Shown: positions 53,040 through 62,391, numbered from the stretch's first letter. The stretch is 63,665 nucleotides of DNA from Lachnospiraceae bacterium (GCA_017546025.1 JAFYYS010000013.1:1-63665); one strand, 5' to 3'. Translations and numbers: made by a program. The notes: a model not told the origin generated them from the letters alone.

Positions 53040-54170
53040 CTAATGCAGGAAAAATGAAATGATATAAACGGCAGCGAAAACCACGCCGACACGCGACAGT
53101 ATCCACTTCCAGTAAAGTCCCTTCGAGAACGGGAGCTCTCCGACAATCTTGCCGGTCTGCCCGTTAACGGCGTAATGGTAATCCTTGCCCTGATAGCCGA
53201 TGTTGAACACATATACCGGGAACAGCGCATATCTCACATCCCGGTCAAACTGCTGCAGCGAGCCGCCGGTCTTCTTGACCGAACTGTAGCCCGTTACGCT
53301 TTCGCGAAGCACCGAGTCCGCGCTCGTCCACATTCTGCGTTTCACACGCTCGAGGTTCTGGTCGGCATCCTCATCGAAACGCTCCGCCATATGGCCGGAA
53401 AGGTATCCGGGCTCGAAATCGATCATGCGCGAATAATCGAACGGCTCCAAAGAGTCCATCATGTCATTTGCCAGACGCTTGCTGCCGTCGGCGGGAATGT
53501 TTGAAAAATGCATATCCCCGTCCACCGAGATGCTGTAATACTTCGTCTCGGTATAATCATAGGTCGCATCGCTCCAGGAACGGGTCTTCGTTCCCTCGAA
53601 GTTCGCGTGACCGTCAACGCCGGAGTCATACAGCCAGAACGGCTCGTAAACGCCCTCAACCTCTTTAAGAACCGGGTTGTTCTTAAAGACCTTCGGGACG
53701 AAATTCTTTTTCTTGACAAATGCGTTGAAAAGCCGCTCAAGCTCCGGTCTGTCAATGACAAAGGGGATGATTTTGTTCGGCTTCAGCATGCCGGAAATGC
53801 TGTCCGCGACGAGCAGCACATTGCCGCAGTACGGGCACTTGGTTGCCGACGTAACGGCCGTCGTGACAATCTCGGCGCCGCATGATTTGCAGACATAGGA
53901 ACGCGTTCCCGTCAGGACTTCCTCGTGAATCTCCTCGCGGTATTCATTCCAGTTATAACCGGTCTCTTCGTTCTCGGCGTTCTTAATCTGCTCAAGCGCA
54001 AACGTTCCGTCGCAGTACTCGCAGACGAACAGATTCTGATGCGGATCGAACTTTAACGGCATGGTACAGTTCGGGCACTTATACGAAAGATTGCCCGCAT
54101 TGCTGCCCTGCACGGGATCTGACGGATCGCGTTCTATCGCGAAATCGGGATTCCGATACTCTTCATTCAT
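53040..54170 (-). CDS. Zinc-ribbon protein with C-terminal membrane helix
   Basis: This 376-residue protein has two zinc ribbons in the first ~120 residues (CPNCTMPLKF...CEYC; CKSCGAEIV...CPYC), a ~220-residue beta-rich body (YEPFWLYDSGVDGHANFEGT; YSISVDGDMHFSNIP) and one C-terminal helix (ILSRVGVVFAAVYIISFF). No enzyme motif is visible. It is probably cytoplasmic and tail-anchored. I chose the ATG at 54170, with AAAGGAG upstream, over a longer frame overlapping the neighbour. The next gene is the triple-TPM protein 12 bases away; zinc-ribbon and TPM proteins occur together in many Firmicutes. Confidence 0.87.
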   Translation of the reverse strand: MNEEYRNPDFAIERDPSDPVQGSNAGNLSYKCPNCTMPLKFDPHQNLFVCEYCDGTFALEQIKNAENEETGYNWNEYREEIHEEVLTGTRSYVCKSCGAEIVTTAVTSATKCPYCGNVLLVADSISGMLKPNKIIPFVIDRPELERLFNAFVKKKNFVPKVFKNNPVLKEVEGVYEPFWLYDSGVDGHANFEGTKTRSWSDATYDYTETKYYSISVDGDMHFSNIPADGSKRLANDMMDSLEPFDYSRMIDFEPGYLSGHMAERFDEDADQNLERVKRRMWTSADSVLRESVTGYSSVKKTGGSLQQFDRDVRYALFPVYVFNIGYQGKDYHYAVNGQTGKIVGELPFSKGLYWKWILSRVGVVFAAVYIISFFLH

Positions 54171-54190
54171 GGATCCGGTTCTCCTTTCCG

Positions 54191-54952
54191 TTACATATTT
54201 CCGAACAAGAGGTCCTTTGTGACCCCGACAAATTCCCGAAGCAGATTCGTCGGAAGATAAAACGGCTTCGACGGCGCAACAATTCCGCACACGTCGTCAT
54301 AACCTTTCTTCTTCGCAATCCTGAGCGCGCGGAAAATGTGAAAGTTATTCGTGACGATACCTACTTTTCCGTGGTTTTCGGGAAGCATTTTCAAGCAGTT
54401 TTCAAGGTTTTCGGAGGTATTCATCGACGTATCTTCCAGAAAAATCCGGTCCTCCGAAATACCGGCGTCAATCAGGTAGCGGGACATTCCGTACGCTTCC
54501 GAAAACGGTTCGTTCGGACCCTGCCCGCCGGAGACAATGCATTTTGTATCCGGGTGCGATTTCAGGTATTCGGCCGCTTTGTCAAGCCGGTACTTCAGTA
54601 CCAGGCTCGGCCGGTCCTCAAAAACCTGCGCGCCGAGTACAACCAGCCAGTCTACATCCTCGTCCTTATCGCGAAAATGCGACAGAATCAGCAGCTCCGT
54701 AAGAAGCAAAAGCACGCAACCGATCAGAAACAGGGCAAGTCCCATGTTTCGCACCGCAGGCGGCAGCTTCTGCCGGAATCGGAAGACACATGATACCGCC
54801 ATCAGAAGAAGCAGGCTTCCCCCGAGAACCCAGACGCGGTAAAATGCGGTCCCCGTTGCCGCTCTTTTGACAGCCAGTCCGTACCAGATCATGACAATTC
54901 CGAGAACGGCAAATACGGCGATTCGAAAATACTCCCAAAAAGTAAATCTCAT
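54191..54952 (-). CDS. YdcF/SanA-like (DUF218) membrane protein
   Basis: This 253-residue protein has three N-terminal helices (~1-90) and a DUF218 domain with VDWLVVLGAQVFEDRPS, CIVSGGQGPNEPFSEA, DRIFLEDTSMNTSENL and IVTNNFHIFRA. The family is implicated in envelope barrier function and vancomycin sensitivity in enteric bacteria, with unclear chemistry. It lies between nth and the zinc-ribbon gene on the same strand, 20 bases from each. Confidence 0.9.
   Translation of the reverse strand: MRFTFWEYFRIAVFAVLGIVMIWYGLAVKRAATGTAFYRVWVLGGSLLLLMAVSCVFRFRQKLPPAVRNMGLALFLIGCVLLLLTELLILSHFRDKDEDVDWLVVLGAQVFEDRPSLVLKYRLDKAAEYLKSHPDTKCIVSGGQGPNEPFSEAYGMSRYLIDAGISEDRIFLEDTSMNTSENLENCLKMLPENHGKVGIVTNNFHIFRALRIAKKKGYDDVCGIVAPSKPFYLPTNLLREFVGVTKDLLFGNM
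54331..54341 (+). repeat. Copy of repeated 11-mer GGAAAATGTGA (coding, read as H-I-F on minus)
   Basis: An exact copy inside the ydcF-like gene, in a different frame from the E-N-V copies. Confidence 0.55.
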
Positions 54953-54974
54953 AACTCCCCTTTATATCACGCGC

Positions 54975-55616
54975 TCAGGCTTTCGTTCTTCCGGGACAGA
55001 TATCCCGAAGGAAGCATTCCTCACAGTGCGGATTTCTCGCCGGACAGATGCTCCTGCCGTGCGCAATGATCTGGATGTTCCAAAGAATCCACTGATCCTT
55101 CGGCAGAATCTTCATTAAATCCTTTTCAACCTGCACGGGATCGTCCGAACGGGTCAGCCCGAGCTTCTTCGAAATCCGCTTCACGTGTGTATCCACAACG
55201 ATGCTCGGCTTATGATACACATTGCCGAGAATGACGTTGGCGGTCTTTCGGCCGACGCCCGGAAGCTGCGTCAGAAGGTCGATATCATCCGGGACCTCTC
55301 CGCCGTACTGCTCCGCTATTACCTTGCTGCAGGCGATGATATGCTCCGCCTTCGCATGATAGAAGCCTGTGGAATGAATGATCTTCTCCACGTCCTTGAG
55401 CTTTGCGTTTCCGAGTGCCTCCGGTGTGGGATACTTGCGGAACAGGTCCTTCGTCACGATGTTCACCCGTGCGTCCGTACACTGCGCGCTTAATATCGTT
55501 GCCGTGAGCAGCTGCCACGCATCCACATGGTCGAGATAGCAGGTCAAATCTGTTGAATAGTATTCATTCAGGCGGCGGCAAATCTCCGCCGCCTTTGTTT
55601 TAATTGTTGATGCCAT
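54975..55616 (-). CDS. nth: Endonuclease III
   Basis: This 213-residue base-excision DNA glycosylase/AP lyase removes oxidised pyrimidines. The helix-hairpin-helix reads LLTQLPGVGRKTANVI with the catalytic Lys, and the Asp is in IVVDTHVKRIS. The 4Fe-4S ligands are spaced C-x6-C-x2-C-x5-C near the end (CPARNPHCEECFLRDIC). The start at 55616 gives the usual N-terminus; it has no good ribosome site, but overlaps the deacetylase end, so coupled translation is likely. An earlier ATG at 55670 is possible. Confidence 0.93.
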   Translation of the reverse strand: MASTIKTKAAEICRRLNEYYSTDLTCYLDHVDAWQLLTATILSAQCTDARVNIVTKDLFRKYPTPEALGNAKLKDVEKIIHSTGFYHAKAEHIIACSKVIAEQYGGEVPDDIDLLTQLPGVGRKTANVILGNVYHKPSIVVDTHVKRISKKLGLTRSDDPVQVEKDLMKILPKDQWILWNIQIIAHGRSICPARNPHCEECFLRDICPGRTKA

Positions 55617-57036
55617 GGTGTGCACCGAAGCTTGTCTCATCAAGAGGCAGGAACGTATAACCGTTCTCAAGTCCCCACTTGATGATTCTTTCTACCGCAT
55701 CCAGACTGAACTTCTTGATGTCATGCTGCAAAACAACTGCGGGCCTGCCCTTCAGTCCAGCGATGCCATTTGTTACGTTCTTATAGACTTCGTCCGTAGA
55801 AATCGGCTTTGCCTCGGCATCACCGCTAAGGACGTTCCAGTCAAAGTAATAATAGCCTTTCTCGCCCATCTGCTTTGCGAGCTTGGTCATCAGACCTTTC
55901 TCGTGCTTGCGGCTGACGGTGTTGGAGCTGCCGCCCGGGAAGCGTAACAGATTCGTGCGCTGGCCGGTCTGCTCCTCAATGACTGCCTGCATCTTCTCGA
56001 AATCTTCCCAGTATGCCGCTTCCGACTTATACACGACATTGTAATCATGGTTGTAGCAGTGAACGCCGACGGAATGACCGCGGCGGAACTCTTCTCCAAT
56101 CAGATCGCGGATTGCCTCTGTCCCGTTATAAACAACGAAAAATGTGACCTTTACGTCGTATTTGTCAAGGATATCAAGAAGCTGTCTCGTATACGGGCTC
56201 GGACCGTCGTCAAAGGTCAGATAGATGACCTTGCTCGTAGCTTCGACTTCATCGGCAATCGGACGGTCGCGCTCGATGACATGAATGATTCTTTCCGCGG
56301 TTCCGATGTTGCCGTAGGAATCCTTTACGGAATATGTAATCTTCTGGTCTCCGACAACTGCGGTATCCACCTCACCGGAAAGAACAATCTTATCCGTTAC
56401 GTCACCGTCGAAGTTGTCCTCGGCCGTTGCGCCCTCTTCCCTGTAAGGCTTCCGGCGCATGATAGTCTGCTCGGCTTCGCCGATCAGAGTAACCACGGGC
56501 GGTACCGGATCGGAATAGACGATGGTACGTTCCACAGACGTGCTGTTGCCGTTTGCATCCGTAACCGAGTAGTGAATGACGTCACCTTCCCGCTTAAGCT
56601 CTACGCGGTCGGTGATGTCTCCGTCATAGTTGTCAATGGCTGTGTAGCCTTCTTCCTCGTAGGTTCCGCCGGGAAGCGTGAAATAACCTTCCTTCGTCAG
56701 AAGCGTGATGACCGGAGCTTCCGTGTCCGTTACCTTAACCTGAAAGTTCTCCGTCTTCGACTTCTTTCCGTATCTGGCCGTTACAATCAGCGTATATTCG
56801 CCGACCTTATTCCAGTTGACGTTGCCGCCGATTTCCGGGGCAAGCTCAACGGCTTCTTCCTTGTACACGCCGGTTGCAAGTGCCTTCACCTGAATTTCGA
56901 CGCTTTTGCCGACCGGGAATTCGTTCTGCAAAAGTGTAATCGAAATGTTGAACTGATTATCCCGGTATTTCTTAATTCCCCAGAATGCCGTTGCCGCAAT
57001 GGCAAGGCATATCAGGGAAATCAAAACCTTTTTCAT
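55600..57036 (-). CDS. Secreted polysaccharide deacetylase with two Ig-like (DUF5011-type) repeats
   Basis: This 478-residue protein has an N-terminal anchor helix, one beta domain, two bacterial Ig-like repeats (GTYEEEGYTAIDNYDGDITD and KPYREEGATAEDNFDGDVTD) and a NodB deacetylase domain from about residue 265. The metal site is intact: TFDDGPSPYT with both Asp, HSVGVHCYNHDY with two His, and the downstream RFPGGSSN and VLQHD. It would remove acetyl groups from peptidoglycan or another surface polymer, giving lysozyme resistance in relatives. GGAGG precedes the ATG. Confidence 0.93.
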   Translation of the reverse strand: MKKVLISLICLAIAATAFWGIKKYRDNQFNISITLLQNEFPVGKSVEIQVKALATGVYKEEAVELAPEIGGNVNWNKVGEYTLIVTARYGKKSKTENFQVKVTDTEAPVITLLTKEGYFTLPGGTYEEEGYTAIDNYDGDITDRVELKREGDVIHYSVTDANGNSTSVERTIVYSDPVPPVVTLIGEAEQTIMRRKPYREEGATAEDNFDGDVTDKIVLSGEVDTAVVGDQKITYSVKDSYGNIGTAERIIHVIERDRPIADEVEATSKVIYLTFDDGPSPYTRQLLDILDKYDVKVTFFVVYNGTEAIRDLIGEEFRRGHSVGVHCYNHDYNVVYKSEAAYWEDFEKMQAVIEEQTGQRTNLLRFPGGSSNTVSRKHEKGLMTKLAKQMGEKGYYYFDWNVLSGDAEAKPISTDEVYKNVTNGIAGLKGRPAVVLQHDIKKFSLDAVERIIKWGLENGYTFLPLDETSFGAHHGINN

Positions 57037-57074
57037 TTTCTAACCTCCGTTTCCAAAACGCGACACGCCCGCTC

Positions 57075-57845
57075 TTACAACGAGGTGTATCCTCCGTCAA
57101 CCGGAAGAATGACGCCGTTTACATAAGAGCTTGCAGGCGAAGCAAGGAAAATCGCCGTTGTATCAAGCTCTCCTGCCTTGCCGTAACGGCAGAGCGGAAT
57201 CGTATTCTTAGCATACTCCTTGAAGAAATCGGACTCGAGCGTATCCTTTGTCAGATCCGTCTCAAAGTATCCGGGGCAGATGCAGTTTACATTGATGCCC
57301 TTCTCACCCCACTCACAGGCAAGCGCTCTCGTCATGTTGACCATACCGCCCTTTGCGGCATGATAAGGCGCTGCAGGTGCAATTCTGTTTCCGACAAGAC
57401 CGTACATCGAAGCGATGTTGATGATGCGGCCGTAACCGGCGGGAAGCATTGCCTGGTTGGCAACCGCTCTGGCTACCTTGAAGGAGCCGAACAGGTCAAC
57501 ATCCATCTCCCACTGAAACTGCTCATCGGTAATCTGCTCGGCCGGAGCAACTGCACCGGTACCGGCATTGTTAATCAGGATATCAATTCTTCCGAACGTA
57601 TCCATAACTTCTTTTACGGCTGCCTCCACACGTTCCGTATCCGTGATATCACAGGAAATGCCGATGGCCTTAACGCCGAAATCCTTGCGGATCTTCTCTG
57701 CAACTTCGTCGACAAGGTTCTTGCGGCGGGCAAGACATACGATATCGGCTCCCTGATTGGCAAGTGCGCGTGCCATCTGGACACCGAGCCCCGTAGAGCA
57801 TCCCGTTACGAGGGCAACATTTCCGGTAAGATCAAAATAGTTCAT
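57075..57845 (-). CDS. Short-chain dehydrogenase/reductase
   Basis: This 256-residue oxidoreductase has the cofactor motif TGCSTGLG, the NNAG motif, and the catalytic Ser (INIASMYG), Tyr and Lys (YHAAKGG). It most resembles gluconate 5-dehydrogenase and 3-oxoacyl-ACP reductase types; the substrate cannot be decided. The PGYFETDLT stretch is typical of the fold's end. AAAGGAAG precedes the ATG. It is 35 bases after glmS on the same strand. Confidence 0.92.
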   Translation of the reverse strand: MNYFDLTGNVALVTGCSTGLGVQMARALANQGADIVCLARRKNLVDEVAEKIRKDFGVKAIGISCDITDTERVEAAVKEVMDTFGRIDILINNAGTGAVAPAEQITDEQFQWEMDVDLFGSFKVARAVANQAMLPAGYGRIINIASMYGLVGNRIAPAAPYHAAKGGMVNMTRALACEWGEKGINVNCICPGYFETDLTKDTLESDFFKEYAKNTIPLCRYGKAGELDTTAIFLASPASSYVNGVILPVDGGYTSL

Positions 57846-57880
57846 AGTTCAACTTCCTTTCTGGCTTTCAGAGCATTTAT

Positions 57881-59761
57881 TTATTCCACCGTAACACTCT
57901 TTGCGAGGTTCCGGGGTTTATCTACATCAAGTCCCTTGGAGACGCTCAGGTAGTAACCGAGCAGCTGCAAAGGAACAATCGCGATGACACCGATGAAGTG
58001 TTCATCGACGCGCGGTACGTAAACCGCGAAGTTGACGTTGTCTTCGACGTCGTATTTGCCATAGGCCGTAAGACCCATCAGGTAAGCGCCGCGGCTCTTG
58101 CACTCCATCATGTTGCTTAACGTCTTCTCGTAAAGGTCGCTCTGCGTGAGCACACCGATGACGAGCGTGCCATCCTCAATCAGCGAGATGGTGCCGTGCT
58201 TCAGTTCGCCTGCCGCGTAGGCTTCGGAATGGATATAGCTGATCTCCTTCATCTTTAAGGAGCCTTCGAGACAAATGGCATAGTCAATGCCGCGCCCGAT
58301 GAAGAAGATGTCTTTTGCGTTTGCGTACTTGGCGGCAAACCACTGGATTCTTTCCTTGTCGGAAAGCGCCGCCTGAATCTTCTCCGGAATGGAGAAAAGC
58401 TCGGCAAGATAGGTCTGCGTCTGCGTCTCATCAAGCGTGCCGCGAACCTGTCCGAACGCAACCGCAAGCACGTAGGAACAGATCAGCTGGCAGCTGTATG
58501 CCTTCGTCGTCGCAACGGAAATCTCCGGGCCTGCAAGCGTATACATGCAGTAATCCGCCTCACGGGCAATCGAGCTTCCGACAACGTTGACAATCGCCAT
58601 CGTCTTAAGGCCGTTCTCCTTGGCCATGCGGAGCGCCGCAAGTGAATCGGCGGTCTCGCCGGACTGGGACACGACGATGACAAGTGCGTCCTTAGAAAGC
58701 TTTGCCTTACGGTAACGGAACTCGGAAGCGAGCTCCACGCGGACCGGAAGGTCCGTCAGCTCTTCGATCACGTACTGGGCCTGCATGCCGACATGCCATG
58801 CCGAACCGCAGGCTGCAATGTAAATCCGGGAGCAGCTCTTGATGAAATCATCCGTGATGCCGACCTCGGAAAGGTCAACGCGGAGGTCCTTGCCCTCTTC
58901 GCGGATGTATTTATGCAGCGTATCCTTTACCACCTTCGGCTGCTCATGAATCTCCTTCATCATGAAGTGCTCATAGCCGCCCTTTTCGGCTGCCTCGGCA
59001 TCCCACTCGATCTCGGTGATTTCTTTCTGAATCTTATCGCCGTCGAGGTTGTAAAATGTGACATCGCCCGCAGAGAGCTCAGCCATCTCGAGGTTGCCGA
59101 TGTAGTAAACCTGTCTCGTGTGGTTCAGGATTGCGGGAACGTCGGAAGCGAGGAACGTTTCTTTCTCGTTCTTTCCGATGATCATCGGGGAATCCTTACG
59201 GGCTACGAAGATCTTGTTCGGATAATCCTTGAACATCACGGCAAGCGCATAAGAACCGCGCACACGCACGATGGTCTTCGCAAGCGCGTCAATCGGGCCG
59301 ACCTTGTATTTGCGATAGTAATAATCGACAAGCTTAATCAGAACCTCGGTGTCGGTCTGGGAATAAAACGCATATCCGTGACGCTCCATCTTGGCCTTAA
59401 GCTCCTGATAGTTTTCAATGATTCCGTTGTGAACGCCGACAACAAGCGACTCTACCTTTCCGGATCCGGAACCGGTGCAGTTACCGGAAACATGAGGATG
59501 CGCATTCGAGCGGCTGGGTGCCCCGTGGGTTGCCCATCTGGTATGACCGATGCCGCATGTTCCGGCGACGGCCTTGCCGCCGTCCGTCCGCTCAATCAGA
59601 TTCTGCAGTCTGCCGAGCGTCTTCACAACCTCGGCTTCATTCTCACCGTCACGTACCGCGATTCCGGCCGAGTCATAGCCTCTGTATTCCAGTTTTGCAA
59701 GGCCCTCCAAAAGGATCGGGCCTGCCTGTTTATTTCCGACATATCCTACGATTCCGCACAT
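57881..59761 (-). CDS. glmS: Glutamine--fructose-6-phosphate aminotransferase
   Basis: This 626-residue enzyme makes glucosamine 6-phosphate, the entry to peptidoglycan amino sugars, from fructose 6-phosphate and glutamine. The start at 59761 exposes Cys2 (MCGIVGYVG) after Met removal; AAAGGGG lies upstream. The N-terminal Ntn amidotransferase is followed by two SIS domains (VVSQSGETADSLAALR; EGSLKMKEISYIHSEAYAAG) and the C-terminal DKPRNLAKSVTVE. The 5' region is too short and lacks the conserved core of a glmS ribozyme. Confidence 0.97.
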   Translation of the reverse strand: MCGIVGYVGNKQAGPILLEGLAKLEYRGYDSAGIAVRDGENEAEVVKTLGRLQNLIERTDGGKAVAGTCGIGHTRWATHGAPSRSNAHPHVSGNCTGSGSGKVESLVVGVHNGIIENYQELKAKMERHGYAFYSQTDTEVLIKLVDYYYRKYKVGPIDALAKTIVRVRGSYALAVMFKDYPNKIFVARKDSPMIIGKNEKETFLASDVPAILNHTRQVYYIGNLEMAELSAGDVTFYNLDGDKIQKEITEIEWDAEAAEKGGYEHFMMKEIHEQPKVVKDTLHKYIREEGKDLRVDLSEVGITDDFIKSCSRIYIAACGSAWHVGMQAQYVIEELTDLPVRVELASEFRYRKAKLSKDALVIVVSQSGETADSLAALRMAKENGLKTMAIVNVVGSSIAREADYCMYTLAGPEISVATTKAYSCQLICSYVLAVAFGQVRGTLDETQTQTYLAELFSIPEKIQAALSDKERIQWFAAKYANAKDIFFIGRGIDYAICLEGSLKMKEISYIHSEAYAAGELKHGTISLIEDGTLVIGVLTQSDLYEKTLSNMMECKSRGAYLMGLTAYGKYDVEDNVNFAVYVPRVDEHFIGVIAIVPLQLLGYYLSVSKGLDVDKPRNLAKSVTVE

Positions 59762-59813
59762 ATCTTCAGTCCCCTTTCTTACGGGATAAAAATGCTCATA
59801 GTACAACAGAATA

Positions 59814-59842
59814 ATAATACCATAATGTGACGTTTTTGTAAA
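59814..59842 (-). promoter_or_regulatory. Promoter of glmS
   Basis: TTTACA (59842-59837), 17 bp, TATTAT (59819-59814), 52 bases before the ATG. Confidence 0.7.
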
Positions 59843-59856
59843 TCTTTCAACCAAAC

Positions 59857-59885
59857 AAAAAAGACCGGCCAAACGGCCGGTCTTT
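59857..59885 (-). terminator. Terminator upstream of glmS, ending the membrane-protein gene
   Basis: AAAGACCGGCC and GGCCGGTCTTT form an 11-bp stem with loop GTTT, followed on the minus strand by TTTG. Confidence 0.85.
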
Positions 59886-59897
59886 CGGGAAAATTGC

Positions 59898-60695
59898 TTA
59901 TTTGGATGTCGTCTTAACATCGCGCTGGAACTGGATGTAGCTGATCTTTCCGCCTTTGCCGTCCATCGTGACTTTCATCTTGTTGGACACTGCGTACAGA
60001 TGGTCATCGCTGCCCTTTGCGAAATCCTTTACTTCCTTCTCCTTGAACGGGAGTTTTGCATCCTTTGCTGCCTTTGCAAGGTCATCGGAGGAAGCATCCT
60101 TAAAGTTCTGACCGTTGATCAGAACCTCAACGCCCGAAGCAGTCTTCTCCGGATAATACCAGAGGGTATAGAAGGACAGATCGCTGCCGTTCGTGGAGTT
60201 AAAGTTTCCGAGCCAGCCCTGGAAACCGGTCAGCTTTGCCTTGCCGCTTCCGTCCTTAACACCGATGTAATAGGTGGTAAGCTGGTTAATCGTCTTGCCG
60301 GGAAGCGTAGGGTTGCTTTCATAAACCTTTCCGGTGCTGTCGCAAAGAACAAGACCCATCTCGTTCAGTTTCTTTACGGAAGTCGTCATGTTGAATTCTT
60401 TGCCGTTCACGGAGAATTTGGGCTTATATGCAAAGAGAACCGAATATGCGAAATATCCGGCAGCTACCAGGATCAGGATTACCCAGATAATGCCTGAACC
60501 GCCCTTCTTTTTCTTCTTTCCGCCAACTTCCGGAACATCGCCTAAAACCGGAGCGGAAGCAACAACATCATTTACGGTCTGAGATGCAGCGTTTACCGTA
60601 TCAGCGGCAGCTTCAACGGTGTTTTCAACAGCATTTGTGACATTTTCCGCAGCGTTATCAACTGCGTCGTTAACCTTGTTCAGTTCGTCGTCCAT
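59898..60695 (-). CDS. Single-pass membrane protein with Val/Ala/Asn-rich N-terminus, function unknown
   Basis: This 265-residue protein has a ~60-residue acidic helical N-terminus of repeating NAVENTVEAA-like units, a Lys/Gly-rich stretch (GGKKKKKGGSG), one helix (IIWVILILVAAGYFAYSVLF) and a ~180-residue domain that would be outside the cell. The tail contains a repeated VNGKEF and INGQNF form. I do not recognise the family. The ATG at 60695, eight bases after AGAGG, is preferred to the GTG three codons earlier. It has its own promoter and terminator. Confidence 0.78.
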   Translation of the reverse strand: MDDELNKVNDAVDNAAENVTNAVENTVEAAADTVNAASQTVNDVVASAPVLGDVPEVGGKKKKKGGSGIIWVILILVAAGYFAYSVLFAYKPKFSVNGKEFNMTTSVKKLNEMGLVLCDSTGKVYESNPTLPGKTINQLTTYYIGVKDGSGKAKLTGFQGWLGNFNSTNGSDLSFYTLWYYPEKTASGVEVLINGQNFKDASSDDLAKAAKDAKLPFKEKEVKDFAKGSDDHLYAVSNKMKVTMDGKGGKISYIQFQRDVKTTSK

Positions 60696-60756
60696 GTGAT
60701 ACACCTCTCTTAGATTTATTCCTGCCTGTAAACCGATTATTCATCAGTTACTCAAG

Positions 60757-60785
60757 AGTATACATTATGGTGAAAGAAAATGCAA
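60757..60785 (-). promoter_or_regulatory. Promoter of the membrane-protein gene
   Basis: TTGCAT (60785-60780), 17 bp, TATACT (60762-60757) preceded by TG. The -35 and following TTTTC resemble the promoter at 3988. Confidence 0.72.
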
Positions 60786-60810
60786 CAAAACCTTTTGAAA
60801 GCTTTTGTTT

Positions 60811-62391
60811 TCAGTCGAGCCCCTTCTTACTAAGCTTCTCCATCTGGCGGTGCCATTTGGAAATCTGCTTCTTCAGGGCGTAATTGTTATGGTTTTCAAG
60901 ACTCAGGTTCTTGTAAAGGGTATAGCGTTGCTCGGAAAGCGTTCCGTCCGCAAGAGCCGCCTTAATCGCGCAGCCCGGTTCGGTCTGATGCCTGCAGTTA
61001 CTGAACCGGCACCGGCTTTCAAGCTCCAGGATATCTTCGAAGGTGTCGTCGAGTCCGCCCTGCACGTTGGCCATTCCGATCTCACGCATGCCGGGCGTGT
61101 CAATGACGGAAACACCGTTTCCAAGCGTGATCAGCTGCCGTCTCGTCGTCGTGTGACGTCCCTCTCCGTCCGACTCACGTATGGCGGAGGTCTTCATCAC
61201 CTCTTCACCTGCGAGCGCATTCAGAAGGGTCGACTTGCCGGCGCCGGACGAGCCTAAGAAGCAGACCGTAACGCCGGGCTTAAAGTACTCCTCCAGTTCG
61301 TCAAGCCCGATTCCGTAAAGCGCCGAAATCGCGTGCACACGGACCTTCTCGGAGATGCTCTCCACCTCGGTCACATAGCGCCCGACGTTTGGACACAGGT
61401 CGGATTTGGTCAGGACGGCAACCGGGGTTGCACCGCCCGCGAGAACGACGCTTGCGTATCTTGCAATACGGTTGTAACTGTAGTCTTCATTCAGCGATGT
61501 GACAATGAAAACATAGTCGACATTGGCCGCCATGTACTGCATCATACCCGTCTTTGCCTGGTCCATTCGCTGCAGGAAATTCGTCCGCTTGCAGACGGAC
61601 CGGATGACCGCCTCGCCCGAGGGATTCATGTCAAATACGACGTAATCGCCGACCACCGGCAGTTCCTCGGACTCCATCCGATAGAAGTTTCCTTTAAGCT
61701 TCGCCGGAAGTTCCTCTTCCCAGTATTGAATCTTAAAGCTGTTTCTTCCGACCTCGGAAATCCTTCCGAGACGGTGCCTGTGAAGCGGCTGTTCCGCAAG
61801 CTTCATTGCCTTACAGTAAGGGAAGTTTTTGTTGAACTCCGCGAGCTCCGCTTCGTCCTCACAGGTCTCAAAAACCGGACCTTCTGCGTAGATGCCGTGA
61901 ATCTCCTCAAACCCTTCATTCAGGGGAAGTGCCATGAATGCATCCGAGTTTCCGAACGCGCTATGATGAATGTCAAACTTATCGCATGTGACAAATCCGA
62001 ACCGCGGGTAGTATTCGGGCTCGCCGCACATGACAATGCCCTTGTAGCCCGCCTCTTTGATGAGCGGAATCACTGCTTCCATCAGTTTTGTGCCGATGCC
62101 GCGGTAACAAAGCGTCGGCTCGACCGCAACCGGTCCGATGGTAACGACTTCGTGGGATTGACCGTCGCTGTCCGTCACATTTGCCTTTGAAACATAAACG
62201 CAGCCGACAATCCGACCGTCAAGCTCCGCCACAAGGCTGCAATCCCTGACGTACTCCGGTGCCTCACGAAGCTTGTGCACGAGCAGATGCTCGTTGCAGC
62301 CGGGCCCGTACTGGTTGAAGAAGGCCCGCATGACCATAAGTTCCGTGTTGTAATAATCTTCTTTGGTTTCTTTTCTGATAATGATGTTCAA
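60811..62391 (-). CDS. rsgA: GNAT acetyltransferase fused to RsgA ribosome-assembly GTPase
   Basis: This 526-residue protein has an N-terminal GNAT acetyltransferase (~1-165) with the acetyl-CoA motif YRGIGTKL and a C-terminal RsgA/YjeQ unit (~205-526). RsgA is a circularly permuted GTPase acting in late 30S assembly: its OB-fold is followed by VLTKSD (G4), ISALYG (G5), LGSSGAGKSTLL (P-loop), HTTT (G2), DTPGM (G3) and a zinc site with CRFSNCRHQTEPGC. Both parts look intact and there is no internal stop. Start is TTG, seven bases after GGAG. Confidence 0.92.
   Translation of the reverse strand: MNIIIRKETKEDYYNTELMVMRAFFNQYGPGCNEHLLVHKLREAPEYVRDCSLVAELDGRIVGCVYVSKANVTDSDGQSHEVVTIGPVAVEPTLCYRGIGTKLMEAVIPLIKEAGYKGIVMCGEPEYYPRFGFVTCDKFDIHHSAFGNSDAFMALPLNEGFEEIHGIYAEGPVFETCEDEAELAEFNKNFPYCKAMKLAEQPLHRHRLGRISEVGRNSFKIQYWEEELPAKLKGNFYRMESEELPVVGDYVVFDMNPSGEAVIRSVCKRTNFLQRMDQAKTGMMQYMAANVDYVFIVTSLNEDYSYNRIARYASVVLAGGATPVAVLTKSDLCPNVGRYVTEVESISEKVRVHAISALYGIGLDELEEYFKPGVTVCFLGSSGAGKSTLLNALAGEEVMKTSAIRESDGEGRHTTTRRQLITLGNGVSVIDTPGMREIGMANVQGGLDDTFEDILELESRCRFSNCRHQTEPGCAIKAALADGTLSEQRYTLYKNLSLENHNNYALKKQISKWHRQMEKLSKKGLD

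Noticed and set aside
59762-59897. glmS ribozyme before glmS
   Set aside because: The space between promoter and start codon is about 50 bases and the conserved ribozyme core is absent.
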